DNA of 64,000 bases from Nocardioides sp. BP30 (lineage in GTDB: Bacteria; Actinomycetota; Actinomycetes; Propionibacteriales; Nocardioidaceae), in assembly GCF_029873215.1 (NCBI RefSeq), contig NZ_CP123620.1, positions 3,596,001-3,660,000 of the forward strand, given 5' to 3'. Numbering within the stretch: the stretch's first letter is position 1; every line of letters starts with the position of its first letter. The notes under the pieces were generated by a model. That model worked only from the letters and a program-made list of their open reading frames with translations, had not been told where the DNA came from and did no database searches. Shown in pieces: positions 34,674-42,805 of the stretch. Position numbers and translations under genes: made by a program.

Positions 34674-35315
34674 TCAGACCGCGCCATCGGGGAAGGCGAT
34701 GACGGACAGGAACCGGATCGGGACGTCGATGAGCTCCACCGGGCCGTGCGCACCCTCGCCGTCGAGCGTCAACGAGTCCCCTGCCGTGAGGCGGTAGACC
34801 TTGCGGCCGTGGCCGTAGTCGATGGTGCCCTCGAGCATGTAGATGAACTCGGTGCCCGGATGCTGGAAGAGCGGATAGGTCTCGCTGGTGCCGGTCAGGG
34901 TGACCAGCAGGCACTCGAGCCGCTTGTGCTCGCCGCGGAGTGCCCCCAGGAGCTGGTACTCGTGCCCGGCCTGGGTGCCGTTGCGCACGATCGGCGTACC
35001 GCGCCCGGCCCTGACGTAGGACGCCGGCCGCTCGGTGTCGGCGCCTCGAAACAGCGACGTGACGGGCACGTCGAGCCCCTTGGCGAGCAGCGCGAGGGTG
35101 CCCAGGCTGCACGAGGTCTGGGCGTTCTCCACCTTGGAGAGCATCGCCTTGGAGATGCCGATCTCGCCGGCCATGTCGGCCACCGAGAGACCACGCTGGA
35201 GGCGCAGCTCGCGCACGTTGCGGGCGATGGCCGCCTCGAGCTCCAGCTCCTCGATCGGCTCCTCGGCGCCGCGGCGACGCGCCGTCCCGGTATTGCGCAG
35301 CAGCTCATCCGCCAT
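34674..35315 (-). CDS. XRE-cupin regulator
   Basis: A 213-residue two-domain regulator. The helix-turn-helix is at about 33-85 (LSVADMAGEIGISKAMLSKVEN), and a C-terminal cupin at about 115-205 carries HPGTEFIYMLEGTIDYGHG and LTAGDSLTLDGEGAHGP. Cupins in such regulators usually sense a small metabolite. It lies 41 bases downstream of the allantoate-type hydrolase gene and may be co-transcribed with the nitrogen operon. A second XRE-cupin gene is at 44154. Confidence 0.9.
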   Translation of the reverse strand: MADELLRNTGTARRRGAEEPIEELELEAAIARNVRELRLQRGLSVADMAGEIGISKAMLSKVENAQTSCSLGTLALLAKGLDVPVTSLFRGADTERPASYVRAGRGTPIVRNGTQAGHEYQLLGALRGEHKRLECLLVTLTGTSETYPLFQHPGTEFIYMLEGTIDYGHGRKVYRLTAGDSLTLDGEGAHGPVELIDVPIRFLSVIAFPDGAV

Positions 35316-35356
35316 GGGGTGAACCTTACGGGACGGCGTTTCCCCGCAGTGGTCGC

Positions 35357-36577
35357 TCAGCGAGCGATCAGCACCTCCAACGCTGCCGCGAGCGCGGCGG
35401 CCCCGGCCTCGGCATCGTCGTCCTCGACATGCTCCCCGGGGGCATGGGAGACCCCCGTCGGGTTGCGGACGAACAGCATGGCGGTCTCGACGTGCCCGGT
35501 GAGCACGCCCGCGTCATGACCCGCCCCCGTGCCGAGCAACGGTGCATGACCCAGCGCGGCGGCGAGGTCGTCGCGCAAGCGGGAGTCGAAGTCGACGGTG
35601 GAACTGAAGGACTCCTCCGTCAGGGTGACGTCGCAGCCCTCCTCCTGCGCGACGACGGCAGCGGCCTGCCCGATCTGCTCCACCAGCGCACGCGTCACCA
35701 CGTCCTCCGGATGTCGTACGTCGACCCACACGTCGACCTGCGACGCGATCACGTTGGTGCCACCGGGGATCGGCTGCAGGCGTCCGACCGTCGCCCGAGC
35801 ACCGGGTGTCGCGCGCGCGAGCCGCTGCACCGCCACCACGGCCTGAGCCGCAGCCACCATCGGATCACGGCGCTCGGGCATCAGCGTGGTGCCCGCGTGG
35901 TTGCCCTCTCCGGTGAAGGAGAGCCGCCAGCGTCCGTGTCCGAGGATCGAGGAGGCGACCGCCACCGGTCGGTCGAGATCGACCAGCCCACGCCCCTGTT
36001 CGACGTGGAGCTCGACGAAGGCGCCGAGGCGGCCGAGCCTGTCGGCGTCGCGGCCCACGCGGGCCGGATCGAGGCCACCTGCCGCCATGGTCTCGGCGAA
36101 GGTCCGCCCGTCGGCGTCGGTGAGGGCCAAGGCGCGCTCGGGCCGGATCGCGCCGGTGAGCAGGCGCGAGCCGAGGCACGCCACACCGAAGCGCGAGCCC
36201 TCCTCCTCGGGGAAGACGGCGATCGCGCGCGGCCTGCCGGTGACGTCGCTCGCGGCCAGACGGTCGAAGGCGACGAGGGCGGAGGCGACGCCGAGCGGCC
36301 CGTCGTACGCGCCGCCGCCCGGCACGGAATCGAGGTGACTCCCGGTGACGACGGCGTCCGCGCCGGGGGTGCCGGCCCACGCCCAGATGATGCCGTTGGG
36401 GTCCGTCTCGACGTCCAGGCCGCGCTTGCCCGCATGAGCGAGGAACCACGCGCGCAGGTCGAGCTCGGCCGCCGAGTAGACCGGGCGCGTGTATCCGCCG
36501 CGGACCGCATCCCGCCCGAGGTCGGCGATCTCGGCCAGCAGGCCGGCAACCGTGTCGTTCGTCGAAGTGTCGTTCAT
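35357..36577 (-). CDS. Zn-dependent hydrolase, allantoate amidohydrolase / N-carbamoyl-amino-acid hydrolase type
   Basis: A 406-residue M20-fold amidohydrolase of the AllC/HydC group. Dinuclear-metal motifs are TGSHLDSVPGGGAYDG near residue 79 (His, Asp), PEEEGSRFG near 123 (Glu pair), ELHVEQG near 190 (His) and GAGHDAG near 352 (His). The group releases ammonia and CO2 from N-carbamoyl or ureido compounds. Its ATG overlaps the stop of the hutD-like gene (ATGA), so it is part of the same operon. Substrate unproven. Confidence 0.9.
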   Translation of the reverse strand: MNDTSTNDTVAGLLAEIADLGRDAVRGGYTRPVYSAAELDLRAWFLAHAGKRGLDVETDPNGIIWAWAGTPGADAVVTGSHLDSVPGGGAYDGPLGVASALVAFDRLAASDVTGRPRAIAVFPEEEGSRFGVACLGSRLLTGAIRPERALALTDADGRTFAETMAAGGLDPARVGRDADRLGRLGAFVELHVEQGRGLVDLDRPVAVASSILGHGRWRLSFTGEGNHAGTTLMPERRDPMVAAAQAVVAVQRLARATPGARATVGRLQPIPGGTNVIASQVDVWVDVRHPEDVVTRALVEQIGQAAAVVAQEEGCDVTLTEESFSSTVDFDSRLRDDLAAALGHAPLLGTGAGHDAGVLTGHVETAMLFVRNPTGVSHAPGEHVEDDDAEAGAAALAAALEVLIAR

Positions 36578-37014
36578 CGAAGTCCTTCCAGGTGGATGTC
36601 GGCGACGATCGGCCCGAGCAGGACATGGAGGTCCGGAGTGTCGGGAGCAGCCGATCGGGCCGGCCGGAGCACGACGCGCGGACTCCTGCCGAGGTCGCGG
36701 TGCGTCATCACGTTGAGCGCCCGTGTCGGCATGGCGAGCACCACCTCGACGGCAGCCTCACCGGCGAAGCGGTGCTGCTCGCCGGGCAGCAGATCGACGG
36801 CCGTCCCGTCCACGACGAGCCGCACCGCTCCCATCGGGACGAACAGCCGGTCCAGGCCCGGGAAGAGCGAGAACGGCGCGGAGTGGGTCAGGTCGGCCAC
36901 ACTCACCCGCCACCGCACCTCGCCGTCGGGACCGCGATCCATCGCGAGCTCCCGCGTGGTCCCGGCGCCGTTGGGCCACGGCACCGGGACCACCCCGGAC
37001 GGGTCGAGCGTCAC
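36574..37014 (-). CDS. HutD family protein
   Basis: A 146-residue cupin-like protein. PWPNGAGTTRELAMD near the N-terminus matches the PWxNGxGxTRE motif of HutD/Ves, and FSLFPGLDRLFVPMGAVRLVVDG follows. HutD is linked to histidine use in Pseudomonas as a modulator of hut expression. There is no other hut gene here, so its presence in a nitrogen operon suggests a general metabolite-sensing or buffering job. It is five bases downstream of the amine oxidase gene. Confidence 0.85.
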   Translation of the reverse strand: MTLDPSGVVPVPWPNGAGTTRELAMDRGPDGEVRWRVSVADLTHSAPFSLFPGLDRLFVPMGAVRLVVDGTAVDLLPGEQHRFAGEAAVEVVLAMPTRALNVMTHRDLGRSPRVVLRPARSAAPDTPDLHVLLGPIVADIHLEGLR

Positions 37015-37019
37015 GACGC

Positions 37020-38201
37020 TCAGCGCATCTCCCCCGCGCCGACGTACGGGTGCAGGCTGCTCAGCGGCTTGCCCTCGGCGAACCGCTCGAGGCGGAAGTC
37101 GGCCGCCGGGATGTCGGGGTCGGTGCTGTCGCCCTCCAGGACGAGATCCGCCACCAGGTCTCCGACGGCGGGGCTGATCTTGAAGCCGTGGCCGGCGAAT
37201 CCGGCGGCGAGGATCAGCCCGTCGAGACCACCGACCGGAGCGATGACGGGGTTCCAGTCGGGTGGTACGTCGTAGACCCCGGCGTAGGTGTGCGTGACCG
37301 AGGGATCCGGGAAGCCGGGGAAGCGATGGAGCAGCTTCTCGGCGTACCGCTCGATGCTGGCGTCGGCAGCCATGTTGGAGTAGGCGTCCGGGTCGGCGAA
37401 CTTCTTCTGGAAGTCGGCGTGGTCGCTGTTTCCGACCAGGAACTGGCCCGCGCCCTCCAGCCGGCAGTACTGCAGGCTGATCAGGTCGGACACCACGGGA
37501 AGGTCCGGAAGCGGCTCACCCGCGTCGACGATCAGCAGCTCCGAGCGGTAGGCCTCGACGGGGAAGTCGATGTCGAGGTCGGCGAGCAGCCGCTTGGACC
37601 ACCACCCACTCGCGACGACGACCAAGTCGGCCTCGACCGTCTCGCCGTCCGCCAGCTCGACACCGGTGACCTTGTCGCCCTCGGTCAGGATGCGCGCGAC
37701 CGGGGCGTTCTGCCGGATCCGGGCGCCGTGATCGCGAGCGACCCGGCCGAAGTGCAGCGCCAGCTGGGTGGCGTCCGCGAACCCGCCGCGCGGTTCGTAG
37801 GAGGCCAGCGCGACGTCGTCGACGTTCATCATCGGCCACAGCTCCTGGAGCCGCTCGGGATCGATGAGGTCGACCTCGATCCCCAGGCTCTGGTGCATCG
37901 CCGTGTTGGCCGTGAGCGGCTCGACGTTCTCCCGTCCCACGATGACCGTGTAGCCGACCTGGCGGAAGCCGACCTCCGCCCCGAGCTGCTCGAAGACCGG
38001 CAGGCTTCGCCACGACATCGCCGCGATCGACGGTACGCCGTAGTGCATCCGGACGATGCCCGACGACTTGCCGGTACCGCCGCTGGCGAGCTGGTGCCGC
38101 TCGAGCACGAGGACGTCGCTGATGCCGCGGGTGGCCAGCGCCCGCGCGATGGACAGCCCGATGAGTCCGCCGCCGATCACGACGGCCCTGCGGCTCGCCA
38201 T
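37020..38201 (-). CDS. FAD-dependent amine oxidase/dehydrogenase (DAO family, sarcosine oxidase beta-like)
   Basis: A 393-residue flavoprotein. The FAD motif GGGLIGLSIARALATRG is at about 9-25, SGGTGKSSGIVRMHYG near 42 is the sarcosine/dimethylglycine oxidase-type flavin site, and AGFAGHGFKISPAVGDLVAD near 337 is the C-terminal FAD motif. Enzymes of this family oxidise N-methyl or secondary amines. Its place behind three N-methylglutamate-synthase-like subunits suggests it oxidises an N-alkylglutamate. ATG overlaps the glutamate-synthase-like gene (ATGA). Confidence 0.87.
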   Translation of the reverse strand: MASRRAVVIGGGLIGLSIARALATRGISDVLVLERHQLASGGTGKSSGIVRMHYGVPSIAAMSWRSLPVFEQLGAEVGFRQVGYTVIVGRENVEPLTANTAMHQSLGIEVDLIDPERLQELWPMMNVDDVALASYEPRGGFADATQLALHFGRVARDHGARIRQNAPVARILTEGDKVTGVELADGETVEADLVVVASGWWSKRLLADLDIDFPVEAYRSELLIVDAGEPLPDLPVVSDLISLQYCRLEGAGQFLVGNSDHADFQKKFADPDAYSNMAADASIERYAEKLLHRFPGFPDPSVTHTYAGVYDVPPDWNPVIAPVGGLDGLILAAGFAGHGFKISPAVGDLVADLVLEGDSTDPDIPAADFRLERFAEGKPLSSLHPYVGAGEMR

Positions 38202-39577
38202 CACAGCCCACCGTTCAGGCCGGGGATCCACGTCGTGCCGGCGAGCGGAACGCGTGCCATCGCGGCCGCCTCGATAGAGATGGCGACCATGTCCTCGGGC
38301 TCGAGATGGTTGACGTGCGCCTTGCCGCAGGCTCGCGCGATGGTCTGCGCCTCCATGGTCAGCACGCGCAGGAAGTTCGCGATCCGGCGGCCGCCCTCGA
38401 CCGGGTCGAGGGCCTTCTGCAGCTCGGGGTCCTGGGTGGTGATGCCGGCCGGGTCCAGGCCGGCCTGGAACTGGTCGTAGAAGCCTGCCGCCGACCCGAG
38501 CCGCTCGTACGCGGCGCTGTGCTTCGGGTCGTTGTCGCCCAGGGCGATGAGCGCGGCGGTGCCGATCGCGACCGCATCCGCGCCGAGGGCGAGCGCCTTG
38601 GCGACGTCGGCGCCGTTGCGGATGCCGCCCGAGACGATCAGCTGCACGCCGTCGGGACGCTTGTGCACGCCGAGCTCCTGCAGCGCCTGCACGGCCTGCG
38701 GTACGGCGGCGAGCGTCGGGATGCCGACGTGCTCGATGAACACCTCCTGGGTCGCGGCGGTGCCGCCCTGCATGCCGTCGACCACCACGACGTCGGCGCC
38801 GGCATGCACGGCCAGCTTGACGTCGTAGTAGGTGCGCGAGGCACCGACCTTGACGTAGATCGGCTTCTCCCAGTCGGTGATCTCGCGCAGCTCGTTGATC
38901 TTGATGGTGAGGTCGTCCGGTCCGGTCCAGTCCGGGTGGCGCGAGGCGCTGCGCTGGTCGATGCCCTGGGGCAGGTCGCGCATGCCTGCGACGCGCTCGG
39001 AGACCTTCTGGCCGAGCAGCATGCCGCCCCCGCCCGGCTTCGCGCCCTGTCCGAGGACGATCTCGATCGCATCGGCCCGGCGCAGGTCGTCGGGGTTCAT
39101 GCCGTACCGGTTCGGGAGGTACTGGTAGACGAGGTGCTTGGAGTGGCCGCGCTCCTCCGGCGTCATGCCGCCGTCGCCGGTCGTGGTCGACGTACCGACC
39201 TCGGAGGCCCCCCGGCCGAGCGCCTCCTTCGCGTGGGCGCCCAGGGCGCCGAAGGACATGCCGGCGATCGTCACCGGAATGTCGAGGTGCAGCGGGAAGC
39301 GCGCGTTGCGTCCGCCGAGGACGACGTCGGTCCCGCACCTCTCGCGGTATCCCTCCAGCGGGTAGCGCGACATCGACGCCCCCAGGAACAGCAGGTCGTC
39401 GAAGTGCGGCAGCGCGCGCTTGGCGCCCCACCCGCGGATGTCGTAGATGCCGGTCTGCGCGGCGCGCTGGATGGCGGCGATGGTGGGCCGGTCGAACGTG
39501 GCCGACTCACGCAGGCCCCAGTCACGGCCCTCGGCGGACGAGCGTCCGCCCTCGTTGGTTGAGCTTGTCGAAACCAT
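38201..39577 (-). CDS. glxD: FMN-binding glutamate synthase-like subunit (MgsC/GlxD)
   Basis: A 458-residue FMN/Fe-S domain of glutamate synthase type. Visible core is MSFGALGAHAKEALGRGASEVGTSTTTGDGGM, GQGAKPGGGGMLLG, and the glycine-rich phosphate site DGMQGGTAATQ with VSGGIRNGADVAKALALGADAVAIG. Such proteins, with split GATase and GXGXG partners, form N-methylglutamate synthase (MgsABC) or the related Glx proteins. ATG 39577 is just ten bases after the GXGXG gene. Confidence 0.88.
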   Translation of the reverse strand: MVSTSSTNEGGRSSAEGRDWGLRESATFDRPTIAAIQRAAQTGIYDIRGWGAKRALPHFDDLLFLGASMSRYPLEGYRERCGTDVVLGGRNARFPLHLDIPVTIAGMSFGALGAHAKEALGRGASEVGTSTTTGDGGMTPEERGHSKHLVYQYLPNRYGMNPDDLRRADAIEIVLGQGAKPGGGGMLLGQKVSERVAGMRDLPQGIDQRSASRHPDWTGPDDLTIKINELREITDWEKPIYVKVGASRTYYDVKLAVHAGADVVVVDGMQGGTAATQEVFIEHVGIPTLAAVPQAVQALQELGVHKRPDGVQLIVSGGIRNGADVAKALALGADAVAIGTAALIALGDNDPKHSAAYERLGSAAGFYDQFQAGLDPAGITTQDPELQKALDPVEGGRRIANFLRVLTMEAQTIARACGKAHVNHLEPEDMVAISIEAAAMARVPLAGTTWIPGLNGGL

Positions 39578-39587
39578 GACTCCCCGA

Positions 39588-40262
39588 TCAGTACGTGTTG
39601 TCGGCGTGGAAGTGGTACAGCGTCCGGGCCGAGCCGTAGCGCTTGTAGGAGGCCGGGTCATCGTCCTCGTAGCCGGCGGCCTTGAGCAGGCCGGTCAGCT
39701 CCTCGAGGTGCTCGGGACCCATCTCCTTCTCGACGCAGTCGGCACCGAGCGAGCTCACCGAGCCGCGGACGTAGAGGCGCGCCTCGTAGATGGAGTCGCC
39801 GAGCGCGTCGCCGGCATCACCGCGTACGACGAGCCGCCCGCGCTGCGCCATGAACGCACTCATGTGGCCGACGGAGCCTCCGACCACGATGTCGAGCCCC
39901 TTCAGCGAGATCCCGCAACGGGCGGCGGCGTCACCGTCGATGACGAGCAGGCCCCCGCGGCCGGTGGCGCCGGCGGACTGGGACGCGTTGCCGGTCACGT
40001 GGACGACGCCGCTCATCATGTTCTCCGCCACGCCCTGCCCGGCATTGCCCTCGATGGTGACCTCGGCCTGCTGGCTCATGGCGGCGGCGTAGTAGCCGCA
40101 GTGCCCCTGGATCGTCACCTTCACCGGGGCGTTCAGCCCGACGGCGACGTTGTGTGCTCCGCGCGGGTTCTGCACCAGGATCTCGCCCTCGAGGCCGTCG
40201 GCGTGCAGGGCGGCGTTGACCTCGCGCAGCGGGGTGAGGGCCAGGTCGAAGGCGGCGGTCAT
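39588..40262 (-). CDS. glxC: GXGXG-motif glutamate synthase-like subunit (MgsB/GlxC)
   Basis: A 224-residue beta-helix subunit. Repeated G-x-x-G-x-x-x-G turns (VTIEGNAGQGVAENM, VHVTGNASQSAGATGRGG, LDIVVGGSVGHMSAFMAQRG, LVVRGDAGDALGDSIYEAR) are the GXGXG domain of glutamate synthase, here as a separate chain. In the full complex it positions the GATase and the FMN domain. Its start overlaps the GATase gene stop by four bases, so translation is coupled. Confidence 0.9.
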   Translation of the reverse strand: MTAAFDLALTPLREVNAALHADGLEGEILVQNPRGAHNVAVGLNAPVKVTIQGHCGYYAAAMSQQAEVTIEGNAGQGVAENMMSGVVHVTGNASQSAGATGRGGLLVIDGDAAARCGISLKGLDIVVGGSVGHMSAFMAQRGRLVVRGDAGDALGDSIYEARLYVRGSVSSLGADCVEKEMGPEHLEELTGLLKAAGYEDDDPASYKRYGSARTLYHFHADNTY

Positions 40263-41182
40263 ACGAGGACCTCCTCGCGGTCGGCGGAGCGGGTCCAGGC
40301 ATAGATGACCTCGGGCTCCGGCTCCCAGATCCGGGCCTGGTCGATGCCGGGCAGGTGCGCGAGAGCGCGGAACTCGCTGGCCATCGCGACCCAGTCATCG
40401 GTCTCGGCGATGACGGCCGGCTTGCAGGCGATGGCATCGCGGACGACCGCGAAGGAGTCCCGGTTGGAGACGAGCAGCGTGTAGAACCCGTCGAACGTCG
40501 TGGTCAGGTCGGTGAGTGCCGTCTCGACATCGGCCCCCTCGGCGAGCTCGTGGGCCACGAAGCGGGCGCCCACCTCGGTGTCGTTCTCGGAGTCGAACTC
40601 CACCCCCGCCGCCCTGAGGTCGCGACGGATGGTGGCGTGGTTGGAGAACGAGCCGTTGTGCACCAGGCACTGGTCGGGACCCACGGCGTAGGGATGAGCA
40701 CCGCCGGGAGTCACCGCCGACTCCGTCGCCATCCGGGTGTGCCCCACACCCTGCCAGCCCTGGGCGCGCTCCAGCCCCCAGGCCTCGGCGAGGACGCGCG
40801 GGCTCCCGACGCCCTTGAGGACCGCGAGATCCTCGCCGAAGCCGCCGACCAGCACGTGCGGGTAGAGCGCCTTGGCGGCCGCGAGCAGTGCCTGGGCGTC
40901 GACGTGGCCGTGCGCGAGCACCGAGTTGTCGACCGCTGTGGCGGTGACCTCGGTGCCGAGCGCGCCGCTCAGCGCACGGGCCGCCTCCTCGGCAGGAACG
41001 TCAAGGTCGATGAGCGAGATCGAGCTCTGTCCGGCGGGCGACCAGCCGGGATCGCCGTACACAGCGATGCCGGCGGAGTCCGACCCCCGGTCCTCCATCT
41101 CGCAGAGCATGCCGGTGAGGAGCTCACCGAGGCGCGGATAGAGCTCAGGGTTGCGCAGGTGCAACCCGACGATGCCACACAT
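40259..41182 (-). CDS. glxB: Class II glutamine amidotransferase-like subunit (MgsA/GlxB)
   Basis: A 307-residue N-terminal-nucleophile amidotransferase. The chain starts MCGIVGL, so Cys2 is the nucleophile; GVGHTRMATESAVTPGGAHPY near 146 and LVHNGSFSNHATIRRDL near 175 are glutamine-site motifs. In N-methylglutamate synthase this chain takes the gamma-glutamyl amide. An AAAGGA ribosome site lies eight bases upstream. The 44-base gap from the ligase gene suggests the same transcript. Confidence 0.9.
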   Translation of the reverse strand: MCGIVGLHLRNPELYPRLGELLTGMLCEMEDRGSDSAGIAVYGDPGWSPAGQSSISLIDLDVPAEEAARALSGALGTEVTATAVDNSVLAHGHVDAQALLAAAKALYPHVLVGGFGEDLAVLKGVGSPRVLAEAWGLERAQGWQGVGHTRMATESAVTPGGAHPYAVGPDQCLVHNGSFSNHATIRRDLRAAGVEFDSENDTEVGARFVAHELAEGADVETALTDLTTTFDGFYTLLVSNRDSFAVVRDAIACKPAVIAETDDWVAMASEFRALAHLPGIDQARIWEPEPEVIYAWTRSADREEVLV

Positions 41183-41226
41183 GTGGGGTGTCCTTTCGAA
41201 GGTCGTTGAGAGGCTCGGGAGCCAGG

Positions 41227-42567
41227 TCAGAAGGCGGTGAGGTAGCGGTCGTGCTCCCAGGACCCGACGTCGGAGTGCCAGGTGAAGAACTCCTCGCGCT
41301 TGAGCCGGCCGAAGTAGGCGGCGACGCTGCCGATGTCCGTGGCGTCCCAGGACCCCAGGGCGGCGTCGAGCGCTCCGGTGATCACCGGATCGGCGTCGAA
41401 CGCGTCGACCGCGTGGACCAGTGTGAGCGGCAGCGACGCGCCCGGACCGCTGCCGACGGCACCGGGATCGAGGCTGCGCTTGACCCCGTCGAGACCGGCC
41501 GCGAGTGCCGCGGCGACGGCGAGGTAGGGGTTCGCCGAGCCGTCACCGCCGCGGAGCTCGAGTCGCTGGTCGTCGGGGACGCGGATGTAGTGGGTGCGGT
41601 CGTTGCCACCCCATGTCGGCGTACGGGGTGCCCAGCTCGCGCCGGAGGCGGTGGCGACGGCACCGGTCCGCTTGTAGCTGTTGACGGTCGGTGCGATCAC
41701 CGCCTGCAGCGCGCAGGCATGCTCCAGGATGCCCGCCAGGAAGGAGTACGCCGTGCCCGATAGGCCCAACCCCTTGGCGTCCTCCGCCTCGTCGGCGGGG
41801 AAGACCGGGGCTCCGCCGCTGGTCAGCGAGACGTGCAGGTGCAGGCCCGAGCCGGTCTTGTGGGCGAACGGCTTGGGCATGAACGTCGCGATCATGCCGC
41901 GTTCGGCCGCCATCACGTTGAGCAGGTAGCGCAGGGTGATGACCCGGTCACAGGTGGTGAGGGCCTCGGCGTACTTGAAGTTCTGCTCGAACTGTCCCGA
42001 GCCGTCCTCGTGGTCGTTGGCGTAGTTGCCCCAGCCGAGCTGGTTCATCGCGCTGCTGATCGCCGTGAGGTGGTCGTACATGCGCGTCACCCCGCGGGCG
42101 TCGTAACAGGGTTGGGCGGCGACGTCCTGGTCGTCGGCGGGCACGAGCTCACCCGACGCGTTCCGCTTGAGCAGGAAGTACTCGACCTCTGCGCCCACCC
42201 ACGGCTCGAAACCTGCGTCCGCCGAGCGCTGCACCATCGCCTTGAGGATGTTGCGCGGAGCGTAGGGCCACGGCCTGCCCTCGACGTACGGATCGCAGTG
42301 CACGATCGCGAGCCCCTCCTTCACGAACGGAATCGGGGCGAAGGAGGCGGGATCGGGGATCACCATCAGGTCCGGGTCCTTGGGCTCCTGCCCCATCGCG
42401 CCGACGGCGTAGCCGGCGAAGCCGACTCCGTCGGCGGCCAGCTCGTCCACCGCCTCCACCGGCACCAGCTTCGCGCACGGTTTGCCATGGAGATCGACGA
42501 ACAGGGCGAGGATGAACCTCGTCCCGGTCTGCTCCGCCAAAGCGGCGAGCTCACTGCGCTGCGTCAT
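41227..42567 (-). CDS. glnT: Glutamine synthetase-like ligase (GlnT / gamma-glutamylmethylamide synthetase type)
   Basis: A 446-residue glutamine-synthetase-fold ligase. Metal- and ATP-site motifs are visible: GAEVEYFLL near 123, DHEDGSGQFEQNF near 185, HKTGSGLHLHVSL near 236, NSYKRTGAVATASGASWAPRT near 300 and RLELRGGDGSANPYLAVAA near 333. The GmaS/GlnT branch joins glutamate to methylamine or ammonia. It is the first gene of the long leftward nitrogen operon, next to Glx-like subunits. AGGAGG lies eight bases before the ATG. Confidence 0.9.
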   Translation of the reverse strand: MTQRSELAALAEQTGTRFILALFVDLHGKPCAKLVPVEAVDELAADGVGFAGYAVGAMGQEPKDPDLMVIPDPASFAPIPFVKEGLAIVHCDPYVEGRPWPYAPRNILKAMVQRSADAGFEPWVGAEVEYFLLKRNASGELVPADDQDVAAQPCYDARGVTRMYDHLTAISSAMNQLGWGNYANDHEDGSGQFEQNFKYAEALTTCDRVITLRYLLNVMAAERGMIATFMPKPFAHKTGSGLHLHVSLTSGGAPVFPADEAEDAKGLGLSGTAYSFLAGILEHACALQAVIAPTVNSYKRTGAVATASGASWAPRTPTWGGNDRTHYIRVPDDQRLELRGGDGSANPYLAVAAALAAGLDGVKRSLDPGAVGSGPGASLPLTLVHAVDAFDADPVITGALDAALGSWDATDIGSVAAYFGRLKREEFFTWHSDVGSWEHDRYLTAF

Positions 42568-42612
42568 CGGTCATGCCTCCTGGTGTCCACTGTAGTGAAT
42601 CACTGTTCACGA

Positions 42613-42760
42613 CCAGTAGACGGACCGATTGTTTCCAAAGTGTCACCGAGCAGATAAATCCGCGTCTCGCCGAGGGATTCGGCGGGGCGATCCGCCGCGG
42701 CTCGTTCATCGAGCCGTTACGGCATCGGACCATCTACGCAAAGGAAACATCGTCTACTGG
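42613..42760. repeat. Inverted repeat flanking the glnT-amt divergent promoter
   Basis: CCAGTAGACG then GTTTCC (42613-42636) recurs as GGAAAC then CGTCTACTGG (42743-42760) in opposite orientation. The two copies point at each other and flank the divergent start regions, as expected for a shared regulator acting on both genes. Confidence 0.6.
42631..42646 (-). promoter_or_regulatory. GlnR-like box upstream of glnT/amt
   Basis: On the minus strand GTGAC-6-GAAAC, matching the GTnAC-6-GAAAC half-site pair of the actinobacterial nitrogen regulator GlnR. A second GAAAC is found in the inverted copy at 42744-42748. Confidence 0.5.
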
Positions 42761-42805
42761 TGATCAACGGGTCCGGAGCCTGGACCCACGTCGCAAGGAG
42801 ATGAC

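Noticed and set aside
37020..37022. Heterotetrameric sarcosine oxidase or N-methylglutamate dehydrogenase genes (alpha, gamma, delta) beside the DAO gene
   Set aside because: None of the partner subunits is present; the next gene encodes HutD.
42568..42805. Glutamine or other riboswitch before amt or glnT
   Set aside because: No conserved riboswitch core could be recognised; the mirrored repeats are better explained as protein-binding sites.
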